Origin: Halogeometricum limi
GTDB lineage: Archaea > Halobacteriota > Halobacteria > Halobacteriales > Haloferacaceae
NCBI RefSeq assembly: GCF_900115785.1
Contig: NZ_FOYS01000001.1
Span: 310,001 to 374,000, forward strand
Direction: 5' to 3'
DNA length: 64,000 nucleotides
The position numbers were made by a program, and so were the translations under genes. Below, one piece after another: positions 53,310-61,489 of this stretch (positions within the stretch are counted from its first letter, which is position 1; each line of letters opens with the position of its first letter). The notes beneath the pieces are model-generated. The model saw nothing but the letters and a program-made list of their open reading frames with translations, was not told the origin of the DNA and did no database searches.

Positions 53310-54512
53310 ATGGTTGCGCTCGGAACGCTGGTGACGCTGGTCGTCGCCGCACTGGCGAGTCTGTTCATGGCGTGGGCTATCGGCGCGGGGTCGTCCGGTT
53401 CGACGCCGTTCGCACCCGCCGTCGGCGCGAACGCCATCTCCGTGATGCGCGCGGGGTTCGTCGTCGGCATCTTCGGGTTCGCGGGCGCGTTCCTCCAGGG
53501 GGCGAACGTCACGGAGGCCGTCGGCAACGAACTCGTCCTCGGAAACGTCCTGACGGCCAGTGCCGCCACCGTGGCACTCCTCACGGCCGCCGCCCTCGTC
53601 GCGCTCGGCGTCTTCGCGGGCTACCCCATCGCCACCGCGTTCACCGTCACCGGCGCCGTCGTCGGCGTCGGCCTCGCCAACGGCGGCCTGCCCGCGTGGG
53701 CGAAGTACCAACAGATCGTCTCGCTGTGGGTTCTCACCCCGTTCGTCGGCGGCGGCGCGGCCTACGCGACGGCGCGACTCCTCCGTAAGGAGTCCGTCTC
53801 CGAACGGGTCGCCGTCCCCGCCCTCGGCGGCATCGTCGGCGGCATCGTCGCGACCATCGACTTCGCCGTGTTCGGTACCGAGGGCCAACCCGCGGGTTCG
53901 CTCGCGGAGTTCGTCGCGCGGGCACTCCCGCGGATAGACGTCGCGGGCGTCTCGCTCGGCGTCGCCCTCGTGACGGTGGCGTTCGCCCTCCTCTCCGCCG
54001 GACTCGTCGGCCGCGAGATGGTCCGCGACGAGGCGCAGGGACAGCGTCGCTTCCTCCTCGTCCTCGGCGGCCTCGTCGCCTTCTCCGCCGGCGGAAGTCA
54101 GGTCGGACTCGCCATCGGACCGCTCGTTCCCCTCCTCGATACGGTCGCCATCCCCCTCCCGGCGCTCCTCGTCGGCGGGGGTCTCGGCCTCCTCGTCGGG
54201 TCGTGGACCGGCGCGCCGCGGATGATAAAAGCGCTCGCGCAGGACTACTCCTCGCTCGGACCGCGTCGGTCCATCGCCGCGATGATTCCCTCGTTCGCCA
54301 TCGCACAGATAGCCGTCGCCCTCGGCGTCCCCGTCTCGTTCAACGAGATTATCGTCAGCGCCATCGTCGGAAGCGGGTACGCCGCGGGCGGCGCGGGCGT
54401 CAGCAGAGAGAAGATGGTGAAGACGGTCCTCGCGTGGGTCGGGTCGCTCGCCCTCGCGTTCGGACTCTCGTACGGTATCTTCCGCCTCGTCCGCCTCGTC
54501 GTCTCCGTCTGA
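53310..54512 (+). CDS. PiT-family inorganic phosphate transporter
   Basis: A 400-residue membrane protein with about ten helices in two inverted halves (SLFMAWAIGAGSSGSTPFAPAVGANAISVMRAGFVVGIFGF; SFAIAQIAVALGVPVSFNEIIVSAIVGSGYAAGGAGVS). It belongs to the PiT (PF01384-type) phosphate:cation symporters. The usual GANDVANA motif reads GANAISVM, so the Asp is replaced in the first half. Sulfate or another anion is possible. It follows a small membrane gene in the same operon. Confidence 0.85.
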   Translation: MVALGTLVTLVVAALASLFMAWAIGAGSSGSTPFAPAVGANAISVMRAGFVVGIFGFAGAFLQGANVTEAVGNELVLGNVLTASAATVALLTAAALVALGVFAGYPIATAFTVTGAVVGVGLANGGLPAWAKYQQIVSLWVLTPFVGGGAAYATARLLRKESVSERVAVPALGGIVGGIVATIDFAVFGTEGQPAGSLAEFVARALPRIDVAGVSLGVALVTVAFALLSAGLVGREMVRDEAQGQRRFLLVLGGLVAFSAGGSQVGLAIGPLVPLLDTVAIPLPALLVGGGLGLLVGSWTGAPRMIKALAQDYSSLGPRRSIAAMIPSFAIAQIAVALGVPVSFNEIIVSAIVGSGYAAGGAGVSREKMVKTVLAWVGSLALAFGLSYGIFRLVRLVVSV

Positions 54513-54611
54513 GGTCGGCGTCGCTCGGGTCGTCGACGACTCTCCTTTCCTCCCCTCGCGAGTCGTCGAGGCGCCAGATACGCTCATGAACGCTCGCCAC
54601 GTAGTTCTCGT

Positions 54612-54965
54612 ATGCCGTCGTCGTCACTCGGGCAACCGGCCCAGTCGGGCGGACACGACCGCCGTCGCCGTGTCGTCTACGCGACGTTCTGGGGCGTCTT
54701 CGGCGTCTCGTTCGTCGCGCTCGGTATCGCGCGCGGACTGACGCTCCTCGGCCTCGCGTCCGGACTCGTCGGCGTCGGTGGGTTCGTCCTCACGCTCTAC
54801 TCGCTGTCGGCACCGGCGCGGGCGCTCCCGGCGCCGGGCGTGTTCTCGCGTCGGGTCGCGCCCGACGCGGACGGCGACTCCTTCGGCGTCGCGGCGGCGT
54901 ACGCACTCGCCGTCGTCCTCGGCGCCTTGGCCGTCGTCCTCCTCGCGGTGCTGCTTCTCGTCTGA
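54612..54965 (+). CDS. Small membrane protein of unknown function
   Basis: A 117-residue protein with a charged N-terminus (GGHDRRRRVVY) and three hydrophobic segments (FGVSFVALGIARGLTLLGLASGLVGVGGFVLTL; AAAYALAVVLGALAVVLLAVLLLV). It lies 99 nt after the PiT gene on the same strand. Nothing else recognisable. Confidence 0.65.
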   Translation: MPSSSLGQPAQSGGHDRRRRVVYATFWGVFGVSFVALGIARGLTLLGLASGLVGVGGFVLTLYSLSAPARALPAPGVFSRRVAPDADGDSFGVAAAYALAVVLGALAVVLLAVLLLV

Positions 54966-55001
54966 ACTGTCCGAAAATGTCAAAAAGCCGCTCGACCGGC
55001 G

Positions 55002-56453
55002 CTACTCGTTCTGTATCTCGGCTTCCGTCTCCTCTTCCTCGTCGGCGTCGTAGGACTCGTCGACGGTGATGCGGGCTTTCATGATGCGCGTGTTGTCCAC
55101 CTGTTCGATGCGGATGGTGATGCCCTCGAACTCGATCTCTTCGCCCTCTTCGACGAGTCGCCCCGCGCGGTTGAAGATGAAGCCCGCGAGCGTCTCGAAC
55201 TCTTCGCCCTCCGGGAGGTCGAGGCCGAGCATCTCGTTGACCTCGTCGATGTTGACTTCGCCGCGAACGAGCGTCTCGTGTTCGTTGACGACCTCGAACG
55301 ACTCCTCTTCGTCGTCTTCGAGGATGTCGCCGACGATTTCTTCGACCATGTCTTCGAGCGTGATGAGCCCCTCCGTGGTCCCGAACTCGTCGATGACGAT
55401 GACCATCTGGAGGCGGCTATCCTGAATCTCTGTGAGGAGTTCGTCGACGTTCTTCGACTCGGGGACGTGCAGCGTCGGTTGGACGATGTCGGCCAACTTG
55501 CTGTCGCCCTCGCCGTAGAACTGTTCGCGGACGAGGTCACGGATGTTGACGATGCCGATGATGTTGTCGAGGTTGCCGTCGTAGACGGGGACGCGTTCGT
55601 GGTCGGACTGGACACACGTCTCGATGGCCTCGTCGACCGGCGCGTCCTTCGGCACGGCGGTCATGTCCAGACGCGGGGTCATCACCTCCTTGGCGATGGT
55701 CTTGTTGAACCGGAAGATGCGGTCCAGCATCTCGCGTTCCTCCTCTTCGATGACGCCCTCGCGTTCGCCGGTCTGAATGAGGTCTTGAATCTCGTCGCGC
55801 GTGATGTACGACGTCTCGATGGCCGACCGGCCACCGGTCACCTTGTTGATGACTCGGGTCAGGTAGTCGAAGAACACGACGAGGGGGAGCAGCACGTACT
55901 CCGAGTACTTGAGAGGCCGCGCGATGCGAAGCGACCACGACTCGGTGTTCTCGACGGCGTAGGACTTCGGCGCGCTCTCGCCGAACAGCAACACGAGCGT
56001 CGTGATGCCGAACGTCGAGATGAGCACGGCCGTTCCCGCGTCGTAGTAGATTCCGACTATCGCCGTCGCGATAGAGGACATCGCGATGTTGGCGATGTTG
56101 TTCCCGACGAGGATGGTGACGAGGAGTCGGTGCGGGTCGGATTTGAGCTCACTCACGACTTTCGCGCCCGGCACGCCGCGTTCGACCAGCGAGTCGACGC
56201 GGTGTTTCGCGAGCGAGAACATCGCTATCTCCGAGGAGGAGAAGAACGCCGACAGGCCGATGAGGAAGACGATGGCGAGGGCTCCGGCGATGGTGATGGT
56301 CGTCTCGTCGAGGACCGGGAGCTGTAACACCCCCGCCACGTACCTGGTCACGTCACTCACGATGCCTGCGGTCTGGACGGGCGCTGCTGCATCCGCGATG
56401 CCCGGAGGGCGATGCTGAGCAGCGATAGATGGTTCGAGCGGCGACAAACCCAT
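55002..56453 (-). CDS. CNNM/CBS/CorC_HlyC membrane protein
   Basis: A 483-residue protein of the hemolysin-C/CNNM family. An N-terminal signal-like region is followed by the DUF21/CNNM membrane domain (LSAFFSSSEIAMFSLAKHRVDSLVERG; ILVGNNIANIAMSS), two CBS domains (about 220-345; VMTPRLDMTAVPKDAPVDEAI), and a CorC_HlyC domain near the C-terminus. CNNM proteins export or regulate Mg2+ (or Co2+) and the CBS pair binds ATP-Mg. The ATG is at 56451-56453. Confidence 0.92.
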   Translation of the reverse strand: MGLSPLEPSIAAQHRPPGIADAAAPVQTAGIVSDVTRYVAGVLQLPVLDETTITIAGALAIVFLIGLSAFFSSSEIAMFSLAKHRVDSLVERGVPGAKVVSELKSDPHRLLVTILVGNNIANIAMSSIATAIVGIYYDAGTAVLISTFGITTLVLLFGESAPKSYAVENTESWSLRIARPLKYSEYVLLPLVVFFDYLTRVINKVTGGRSAIETSYITRDEIQDLIQTGEREGVIEEEEREMLDRIFRFNKTIAKEVMTPRLDMTAVPKDAPVDEAIETCVQSDHERVPVYDGNLDNIIGIVNIRDLVREQFYGEGDSKLADIVQPTLHVPESKNVDELLTEIQDSRLQMVIVIDEFGTTEGLITLEDMVEEIVGDILEDDEEESFEVVNEHETLVRGEVNIDEVNEMLGLDLPEGEEFETLAGFIFNRAGRLVEEGEEIEFEGITIRIEQVDNTRIMKARITVDESYDADEEEETEAEIQNE

Positions 56454-56597
56454 GCAAATACGTCTTTTTGTCCGGCCCCGGAATTAAGAGTTGCCCTCTC
56501 CGGCACGACGGAGCGGATGTTTTTCGGGTTTCGACCGCTCGCGGCGGGTGATTCCGGGGTCGAAGCCCTTAGGCGCGGGACGACCGTACGTGGCCCC

Positions 56598-56885
56598 ATG
56601 ACGGGCGACGAATCGGTGATTACGCTGTACCGTCTTCAGGCGTGCCCCTACTGCGAACGGGTCGTCCGCGTCCTGAAGCAACTGAATCTCCCCTACGAGT
56701 CGCGGTTCGTCGAACCGATGCATTCCGACCGAGACGTGGTCAAGCGCATCTCCGGGAAGCGAACCGTCCCGGCCATCGTCGACGAGAACACCGGCGTCAC
56801 GATGTCCGAGTCCGCGAACATCGTCGACTATCTGCAGAACACGTACGGCGACGGCGCCGACGCCGACGCCGGAGGTGTCGCCTGA
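56598..56885 (+). CDS. Glutaredoxin (CPYC) / GST N-terminal-like protein
   Basis: A 95-residue thioredoxin-fold protein. The active site CPYC is Cys16-Pro-Tyr-Cys19; TVPAIVDENTGVTMSESANIVDYL is the cis-Pro and thiol-binding region, which resembles the N-terminal GST fold. It probably reduces disulfides with gamma-glutamylcysteine. Its stop overlaps the start of the next gene (TGATG at 56883-56887), so the two proteins are made together. The ATG at 56598 follows a G+C-rich leader with no clear RBS. Confidence 0.9.
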   Translation: MTGDESVITLYRLQACPYCERVVRVLKQLNLPYESRFVEPMHSDRDVVKRISGKRTVPAIVDENTGVTMSESANIVDYLQNTYGDGADADAGGVA

Positions 56886-57400
56886 TGGTCGACTTCGAAG
56901 TCGTCGAGTTGCCCGAGTCGGACCATCCCGAGGTGGGCGAGACGGCCCCTGACTTCACGCGCCCCCTCGTGAACGCCGAGTCGTGGGAAGACGTCTCGCT
57001 CTCCGAACTCACCGACGAGGGGCCGGTCCTCCTCGTCTTCCACACGATGGACGGGGCGTTCCCCGCGACGTACGTCTGGAACAACCTGCGCGACCGCGGT
57101 ATCCCCGAGCAGATACAGACCGTGGGCGTCTCCATCTCCTCGCCGTACGAGCACAAGACGCTCTTGAAAGAACGCGGCGTCGAAGCGACGGTTCGGCTCT
57201 ACTCGGACCCCGCCGCGGGCGTCGCCGCCGACTACGGCATCGAGAACCCCCTCGACGGCATGACGGGCGTCACCGAACACCGCCCGGCCGTCTTCCTCCT
57301 CGACGAGGACCGGACCGTCCGGTACGCGTGGGTCGCGAGCGAGTGGCCCGAGTTCCCCGACTACGAGGACGTCGCCGACGCCGTTTCCGAACACGCCTGA
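56885..57400 (+). CDS. Redoxin-fold protein without any cysteine
   Basis: A 171-residue AhpC/TSA-like protein: PEVGETAPDFTRPLVN, then the strand GPVLLVFHTMDGAFPATYVWNNLRD, VGVSISSPYEHKTLLKERGV and AVFLLDEDRTVRYAWVASEWPEFPDY. The peroxidatic segment (normally P-x-x-x-T-x-x-C) reads FHTMDGAFPATY and the whole protein contains no Cys. It cannot be a thiol peroxidase. Being translationally coupled to a CPYC glutaredoxin it may be a substrate-binding or scaffolding partner. Confidence 0.88.
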   Translation: MVDFEVVELPESDHPEVGETAPDFTRPLVNAESWEDVSLSELTDEGPVLLVFHTMDGAFPATYVWNNLRDRGIPEQIQTVGVSISSPYEHKTLLKERGVEATVRLYSDPAAGVAADYGIENPLDGMTGVTEHRPAVFLLDEDRTVRYAWVASEWPEFPDYEDVADAVSEHA

Positions 57401-57457
57401 CGCGCCGATACGTCCGCTTCGGCACTCTCTTCTTTCCGTACCGCGTCCACACGAGCG

Positions 57458-58084
57458 ATGCCGAACTTCGACGAGTCGATAGCGGAGGCCGCCCGTGCGG
57501 TCCGCGCGGGCGACGCCGTCGTCTATCCGACCGAGACGGTGTACGGCCTCGGTGCCGACGCGACGGACGCCGACGCCGTCGAACGAATCTTCGAGTTGAA
57601 AGGCCGCGCACGCGAGAAACCGCTCTCCGTGGGCGTCCCCGACGTCGCCACCGCGCGCGAGTACACCCGCCCGACGGCGTTCGAAGCCGAGTTCATGGAG
57701 GCGTTCCTCCCCGGCCCCGTCACCGTCGTCGTCGCACGCGGCCCCGACCTCCCCGACGTCGTCACCGCGGGCGGTGACCGCGTCGGCGTCCGAATCCCGG
57801 ACTACGACGTGACGCTCGAGTTCTACCGACGCGCGGACCGGCCGGTGACGGCGACGAGTGCGAACCGGAGCGGCGACCCGAGCGTGACGAACCCGGCACA
57901 ACTGGACGCCGGCCTCCGGTCGGCGGTGGGTGCCGTCCTCGACGCCGGTGACACGCCCGGCGGCACCGAGAGCACCGTCGTCGACCCCGGCCGAAACGTG
58001 ATTCATCGCCGCGGTGCGTTGGCCGACGACGTGGAGACGTGGCTCACGGACCGCGCCGACGCGCCGCCGACCGTCGACGACTGA
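57458..58084 (+). CDS. L-threonylcarbamoyladenylate synthase (Sua5/YciO/YrdC family)
   Basis: A 208-residue YrdC-fold enzyme that makes threonylcarbamoyl-AMP from Thr, bicarbonate and ATP, the first step of the tRNA t6A37 modification. Marks: DAVVYPTETVYGLGADATDA near the start, KGRAREKPLSVGV and ATSANRSGDPS for nucleotide and threonine. No C-terminal Sua5 domain, so it is the short form. ATG at 57458. Confidence 0.93.
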   Translation: MPNFDESIAEAARAVRAGDAVVYPTETVYGLGADATDADAVERIFELKGRAREKPLSVGVPDVATAREYTRPTAFEAEFMEAFLPGPVTVVVARGPDLPDVVTAGGDRVGVRIPDYDVTLEFYRRADRPVTATSANRSGDPSVTNPAQLDAGLRSAVGAVLDAGDTPGGTESTVVDPGRNVIHRRGALADDVETWLTDRADAPPTVDD

Positions 58085-58129
58085 TACCGTACCGTTCCAC
58101 GCTACGTTTCTCTGTCTTCTCCCGTCGTC

Positions 58130-58798
58130 TCAGAGCCCCAAGAGCGACTTCAGCGACCGGGTTTTCGTGCCGCACGTCGTTCGGTAGTCGCAGGCGGCGC
58201 ACTTGTCGGAGTCGCCGATTCGGGGCGGGACGCCCGCCATCTGCCGGACGGTCCACAGCGTCCGCCGATACGCGCCCGCGTTCCGCGTCGTGAGCCGGAC
58301 GGTTCGGACGACGCCGTGGGCCGGATACTCGACCATCGCCCGCGGAATCTCCCGCTCTTCCTCCCACGCCAACGCCTTCGCGACGGCGACGGCGCGGACG
58401 CGTTGCGGTTCCCACACGCCTCGCTCCGGCGGGTCGCCCGGCGAGACGATGGTCGGGACCGGCGGGTCGCCGTCGAGCACCTTGTGGGCGACGCCGTGAC
58501 AGTCGCGTCCGCGGAGAAACCGCTCTCTGTGGGTCGGCCGCGCCAACTCCGTCCAGTCGTCGCGACGAGCGAGGCGGGCGAGATTCTCGCGGTACGCCGC
58601 GGGTTCAACCGCGAGCGCGTGCGAACGGAGTTCGTCGTCGTCGGCACGCAGCGACTCCTCGTAGCGGAAGGCGAGTTCGCGGACCCGTTCCACCTCGGGC
58701 GGGGGCGCGTGGTCGTCGTCTCGCTCGGCGTAGTACAGTTGTCGCGGGCAGTAGGCGGCCCGTCCGAGGTGTGAGAACGGCGTCGAGGTTCGGGACAC
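58130..58798 (-). CDS. Cas4-like (DUF83) iron-sulfur protein with degenerate nuclease motifs
   Basis: A 222-residue protein with the Cas4/DUF83 cysteine pattern: Cys17 in RAAYCPRQLYY and Cys200, Cys203 and Cys209 in DKCAACDYRTTCG, ligands of a [4Fe-4S] cluster. The PD-(D/E)xK core that Cas4 uses to cut DNA is hard to find: the expected Asp lies in HGVAHKVLDGD as His105 and no ExK follows. It may bind DNA or an Fe-S without cutting. No CRISPR array or other cas gene is in the window. Confidence 0.78.
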   Translation of the reverse strand: MSRTSTPFSHLGRAAYCPRQLYYAERDDDHAPPPEVERVRELAFRYEESLRADDDELRSHALAVEPAAYRENLARLARRDDWTELARPTHRERFLRGRDCHGVAHKVLDGDPPVPTIVSPGDPPERGVWEPQRVRAVAVAKALAWEEEREIPRAMVEYPAHGVVRTVRLTTRNAGAYRRTLWTVRQMAGVPPRIGDSDKCAACDYRTTCGTKTRSLKSLLGL

Positions 58799-58855
58799 GG
58801 CGACTGTGGCCGCCCGTTCGTACTTGAACGTTGGTCCGGTGGCCGCCTCGCCGAC

Positions 58856-59734
58856 TCAGAGGTCGAAGCCGGGTTCGTAGGCCAAGAGCGTCGTCATCGC
58901 GTCCTTCGTCGACCCCTCGCGGACGTGCAGTTCCTCGTCGGAGACGTTCGCGAGTCGTTCGACGACGCGCCGCTTCTCGGGCACCTGCGAGGGATGCTCT
59001 CGGACGAAGTGCAGGAGGGCGGCGTGAGCGTACTCCCACACCACCTCGTCGTCGTCCTCGAACGTCTCCGGGAGCGCCGTCACCGTCCGGGGGAACCGCT
59101 GCGGTTCCGCGCCGAGCAGTTTCCCGGCGGTCATCACGCCGGCGAGTCTGACCGACGGGTCGTCCGCTCGAAGGGCGGCCATGACCTGTCTGTCGGTCCG
59201 CGCGACTCGCTCCGGAAACGCCTGTCCCACCTCGCCGACGACGGCGAGAGCGGCCTGTCGAGTCGGCGTGTGCGGCGTCTCCAGACGTCGAACGGCGGCT
59301 TCGAGTCCCTTCGCGGCCACCCGTGGGCGGACCGCGGACAACTGCGCGAGTGCGCGCAGGCCGACGAACGAGCGGTAGTCGTCGTCGTCGGACGCGAACG
59401 CGACGACGTCGTCCACCCACACCTCGAACTCGACGGGGCGAAGGAGTCCCAGCAAGTCGAGTGCTTCCTCGGCGGCCGTCTGCGCCTCGTCGTCGCCGTC
59501 GCGGACGATGCGTAACAGGTCGCCGACGGCGTCGCCCGCGGCGACGGGGTCCGTGAGCGCCGTCTCCACGACGCGTTTCACGAACGCGTCCGGTTCGAGG
59601 CGTTCTGCGGACTCGTCGACGACGACACCGGCCGGTCGCTCCTCGTCGGGAGTCTGGTCTGTGGACCGGTTCTGCTGCGGGTCGTCGACGGTTTCGAGTT
59701 CGCCCTCGTCTCCGTCTGGTGGCTCTCGTGACAC
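58856..59734 (-). CDS. HEAT-repeat protein
   Basis: A 292-residue protein: an acidic disordered N-terminus (about 1-45), then roughly six helical repeats (FVGLRALAQLSAVRPRVAAKGLEAAVRRL; RQAALAVVGEVGQAFPERVARTD; VRLAGVMTAGKLLGAEPQRFP; EYAHAALLHFVREHPSQV) typical of HEAT/armadillo scaffolds. It likely binds other proteins. GTG at 59734 is my preferred start; TTG at 59758 adds eight residues. A TATA-like CCTATAACT lies at about 59776-59784 on its strand. Confidence 0.78.
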   Translation of the reverse strand: MSREPPDGDEGELETVDDPQQNRSTDQTPDEERPAGVVVDESAERLEPDAFVKRVVETALTDPVAAGDAVGDLLRIVRDGDDEAQTAAEEALDLLGLLRPVEFEVWVDDVVAFASDDDDYRSFVGLRALAQLSAVRPRVAAKGLEAAVRRLETPHTPTRQAALAVVGEVGQAFPERVARTDRQVMAALRADDPSVRLAGVMTAGKLLGAEPQRFPRTVTALPETFEDDDEVVWEYAHAALLHFVREHPSQVPEKRRVVERLANVSDEELHVREGSTKDAMTTLLAYEPGFDL

Positions 59735-59897
59735 AGTGTGGCCTCGGCTATGACTCAAAACTGCACGACGAGGATAGTTATAGGTATGCCAGTAATTCCC
59801 GATTTTGAGAATTTGTCCGCCGACTCGTTCCGTCCGTCGGCGGCCGACAGGTTACCGCGAGGGGAGAGGATTTACGTACTGATTCCTAAGCGTCGGC

Positions 59898-60599
59898 GTG
59901 GATTCTCCGTTCGAGATTCTCGGTGTCGACCCGGACGCAGACGACGCGGAGATAGACCGTGCGTACCGACGGCGCGTCATCGACGTCCACCCCGACCAGG
60001 GCGGGTCCGTCGAGGAATTTCACCGACTTCGAACCGCCTACGAGGCGGTCAAAGACGGGTACACGCCGGAGCAAGACGCACCCGTGGAGAACGGCAAACG
60101 GGAGGCCACCCGAGGGGAGGCCGCCCGGCGAGGCGATGCCGACTCCGCGTCCGCCGACGGCGAGGACGACCCGGATGCGGCCCGCGTGGAGTATCTGAAC
60201 TACGAGGTCATCGACGACCACGGCTGGGACCTCGGCGACGACGACCTGTTCGAGAAGGCCTCCGCGGCGGGACTCGACCACGAGGACTACGGGCAGTTCT
60301 TAGTCCGTCCGAACGAGACGCTCCTCGAAGCCGCCGAGAACCGCGGGTACGCGTGGCCCTACGCCTGCCGCGGCGGGGCGTGCGCGAACTGCGCCGTCGC
60401 CGTCTTCGAAGGCGAGATGGACACCCCCGGCGACCACATCCTCCCGTCGACGATGCTCGACAGCGACATCCGCCTCTCCTGTATGGGTCGCCCCCTCTCC
60501 GACGAGATGCAGGTCGTGTTCAACGTCAAACACCTCCCCGGACTCGACGAACTCCGCCTGCCGCCGTACCCGTTCGAGCAGGCGCACATGAACGACTGA
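59898..60599 (+). CDS. J-domain/[2Fe-2S] ferredoxin fusion protein
   Basis: A 233-residue fusion. Residues 1-55 form a DnaJ domain with the HPD tripeptide (His31-Asp33) that stimulates Hsp70/DnaK. An acidic linker follows (about 58-95). Residues 97-233 are a haloarchaeal plant-type ferredoxin with the halophilic insert (YEVIDDHGWDLGDDDLFEKASAAGLD) and cluster ligands Cys157, Cys162, Cys165 and Cys195 (CRGGACANC, CMGRP). It could deliver electrons or an Fe-S cluster under DnaK control. GTG start at 59898, divergent from the HEAT gene. Confidence 0.9.
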   Translation: MDSPFEILGVDPDADDAEIDRAYRRRVIDVHPDQGGSVEEFHRLRTAYEAVKDGYTPEQDAPVENGKREATRGEAARRGDADSASADGEDDPDAARVEYLNYEVIDDHGWDLGDDDLFEKASAAGLDHEDYGQFLVRPNETLLEAAENRGYAWPYACRGGACANCAVAVFEGEMDTPGDHILPSTMLDSDIRLSCMGRPLSDEMQVVFNVKHLPGLDELRLPPYPFEQAHMND

Positions 60600-60709
60600 C
60601 GCTCCCCGGCCGCCCCCCACTATTTTCACGTCCGCAGATGTATCGGTGCCGTACAAGGTTCTCGAACGCGTCCTCGACGTGAGGCGCCCGAGAACCGGGA
60701 GCAACGCTG

Positions 60710-60988
60710 ATGTTCGAGGAACGCCCGCCCACCGACGCTAGCGCAGAGTTCGACGACGACCCGTCGCAAGAGCACGTGATACACGAAATCGTCTCGGTCG
60801 TCGCAGACGTGAACGACTGTGACGTGATGGACCTGCCGCCCGTCTCGGAGGTCATAGACCCCGACGCCGTCGAGACGGTCGTGCAGAACCCGGGGGCGAA
60901 CGTCGTCCTCGGCTTCGAGTACGCCGGCGGGTTCGTGCGGGTGACGTCGGAGGGCGTGGTGTACGAACGGGCCGGTCTCTCGGAGTAG
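60710..60988 (+). CDS. HalOD1 output-domain protein (copy 3)
   Basis: A 92-residue protein of one HalOD1 domain: HEIVSVVADVNDCDVMDLPPVSEVIDPDAVETVVQN then VVLGFEYAGGFVRVTSEGVVYER. It matches the domain signature better than the two solo copies at 34.2-35.1 kb. Role in signalling inferred from the domain only. Located 110 nt after the ferredoxin gene and just before the integrated element. Confidence 0.8.
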   Translation: MFEERPPTDASAEFDDDPSQEHVIHEIVSVVADVNDCDVMDLPPVSEVIDPDAVETVVQNPGANVVLGFEYAGGFVRVTSEGVVYERAGLSE

Positions 60989-61086
60989 TCTTCGGTCACA
61001 CCTGTCCCGAGAGCGGTGGCGACTGGAACGCGTCGCTCGGGTCTCCGGCTTCGGACGAGTGTCTCCGCTGGGTCTCGGAGAATTAT

Positions 61087-61357
61087 GGGACTGCCCGGAC
61101 TTGAACCGCCGTCTGGGCTGTCGAGAGCATTGTACCGAGACGAGCGTAGCGAGTCTCGGCTTCTTTTTGGTCCAGATTTTTACGAGGAGGGTGTGCGAAG
61201 CGCACCCGACGAAGTAAAAAGGTGGAATGGGACCGCCCGGATTGTGAACCTCACTCGCTCTCTCCGGTCGCTCGCTGGTTCAAATCCGGTCGCTCGTGAC
61301 GATTTCGTCCTCACTTCGTTCGGACAGAAATAGTGGGACCGCCCGGGCCGCAACCAC
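61087..61357. repeat. Three degenerate tRNA-3'-end sequences (probable attachment-site remnants)
   Basis: On the minus strand the end GGTCCCA (or AGTCCCA) preceded by a T-arm-like GGTTCAA/CAATCCGGG recurs three times: 61087-61108, 61228-61250 and 61334-61357. Each has the T-loop GGTTC and the acceptor end but no complete cloverleaf, so none is a functional tRNA gene. Copy 2 is also mirrored by a T-arm-like GGTTCAAATCCGG on the plus strand at 61278-61290. This fills most of the 501-base gap at the element edge. Confidence 0.6.
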
Positions 61358-61489
61358 CCGATAATTTTTCACCGTACAGTACCTCTATCCGCTGAGTCAG
61401 CAAATCTGACGTGTTATGGTTCATGGTCTGAAATGACCGCGTGGTAGGATGTCTGGCTCATTCCGTTCGGCGAGCCTGCTGGAACAGGC

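Noticed and set aside
58130-58798. Evidence for a CRISPR-Cas locus from the Cas4-like gene
   Set aside because: No array or other cas gene within the window, and DUF83 proteins often occur without CRISPR.
61087-61357. Possible intact tRNA genes
   Set aside because: Only the T-arm and acceptor 3' side are present; no D-arm or anticodon arm pairs with them.
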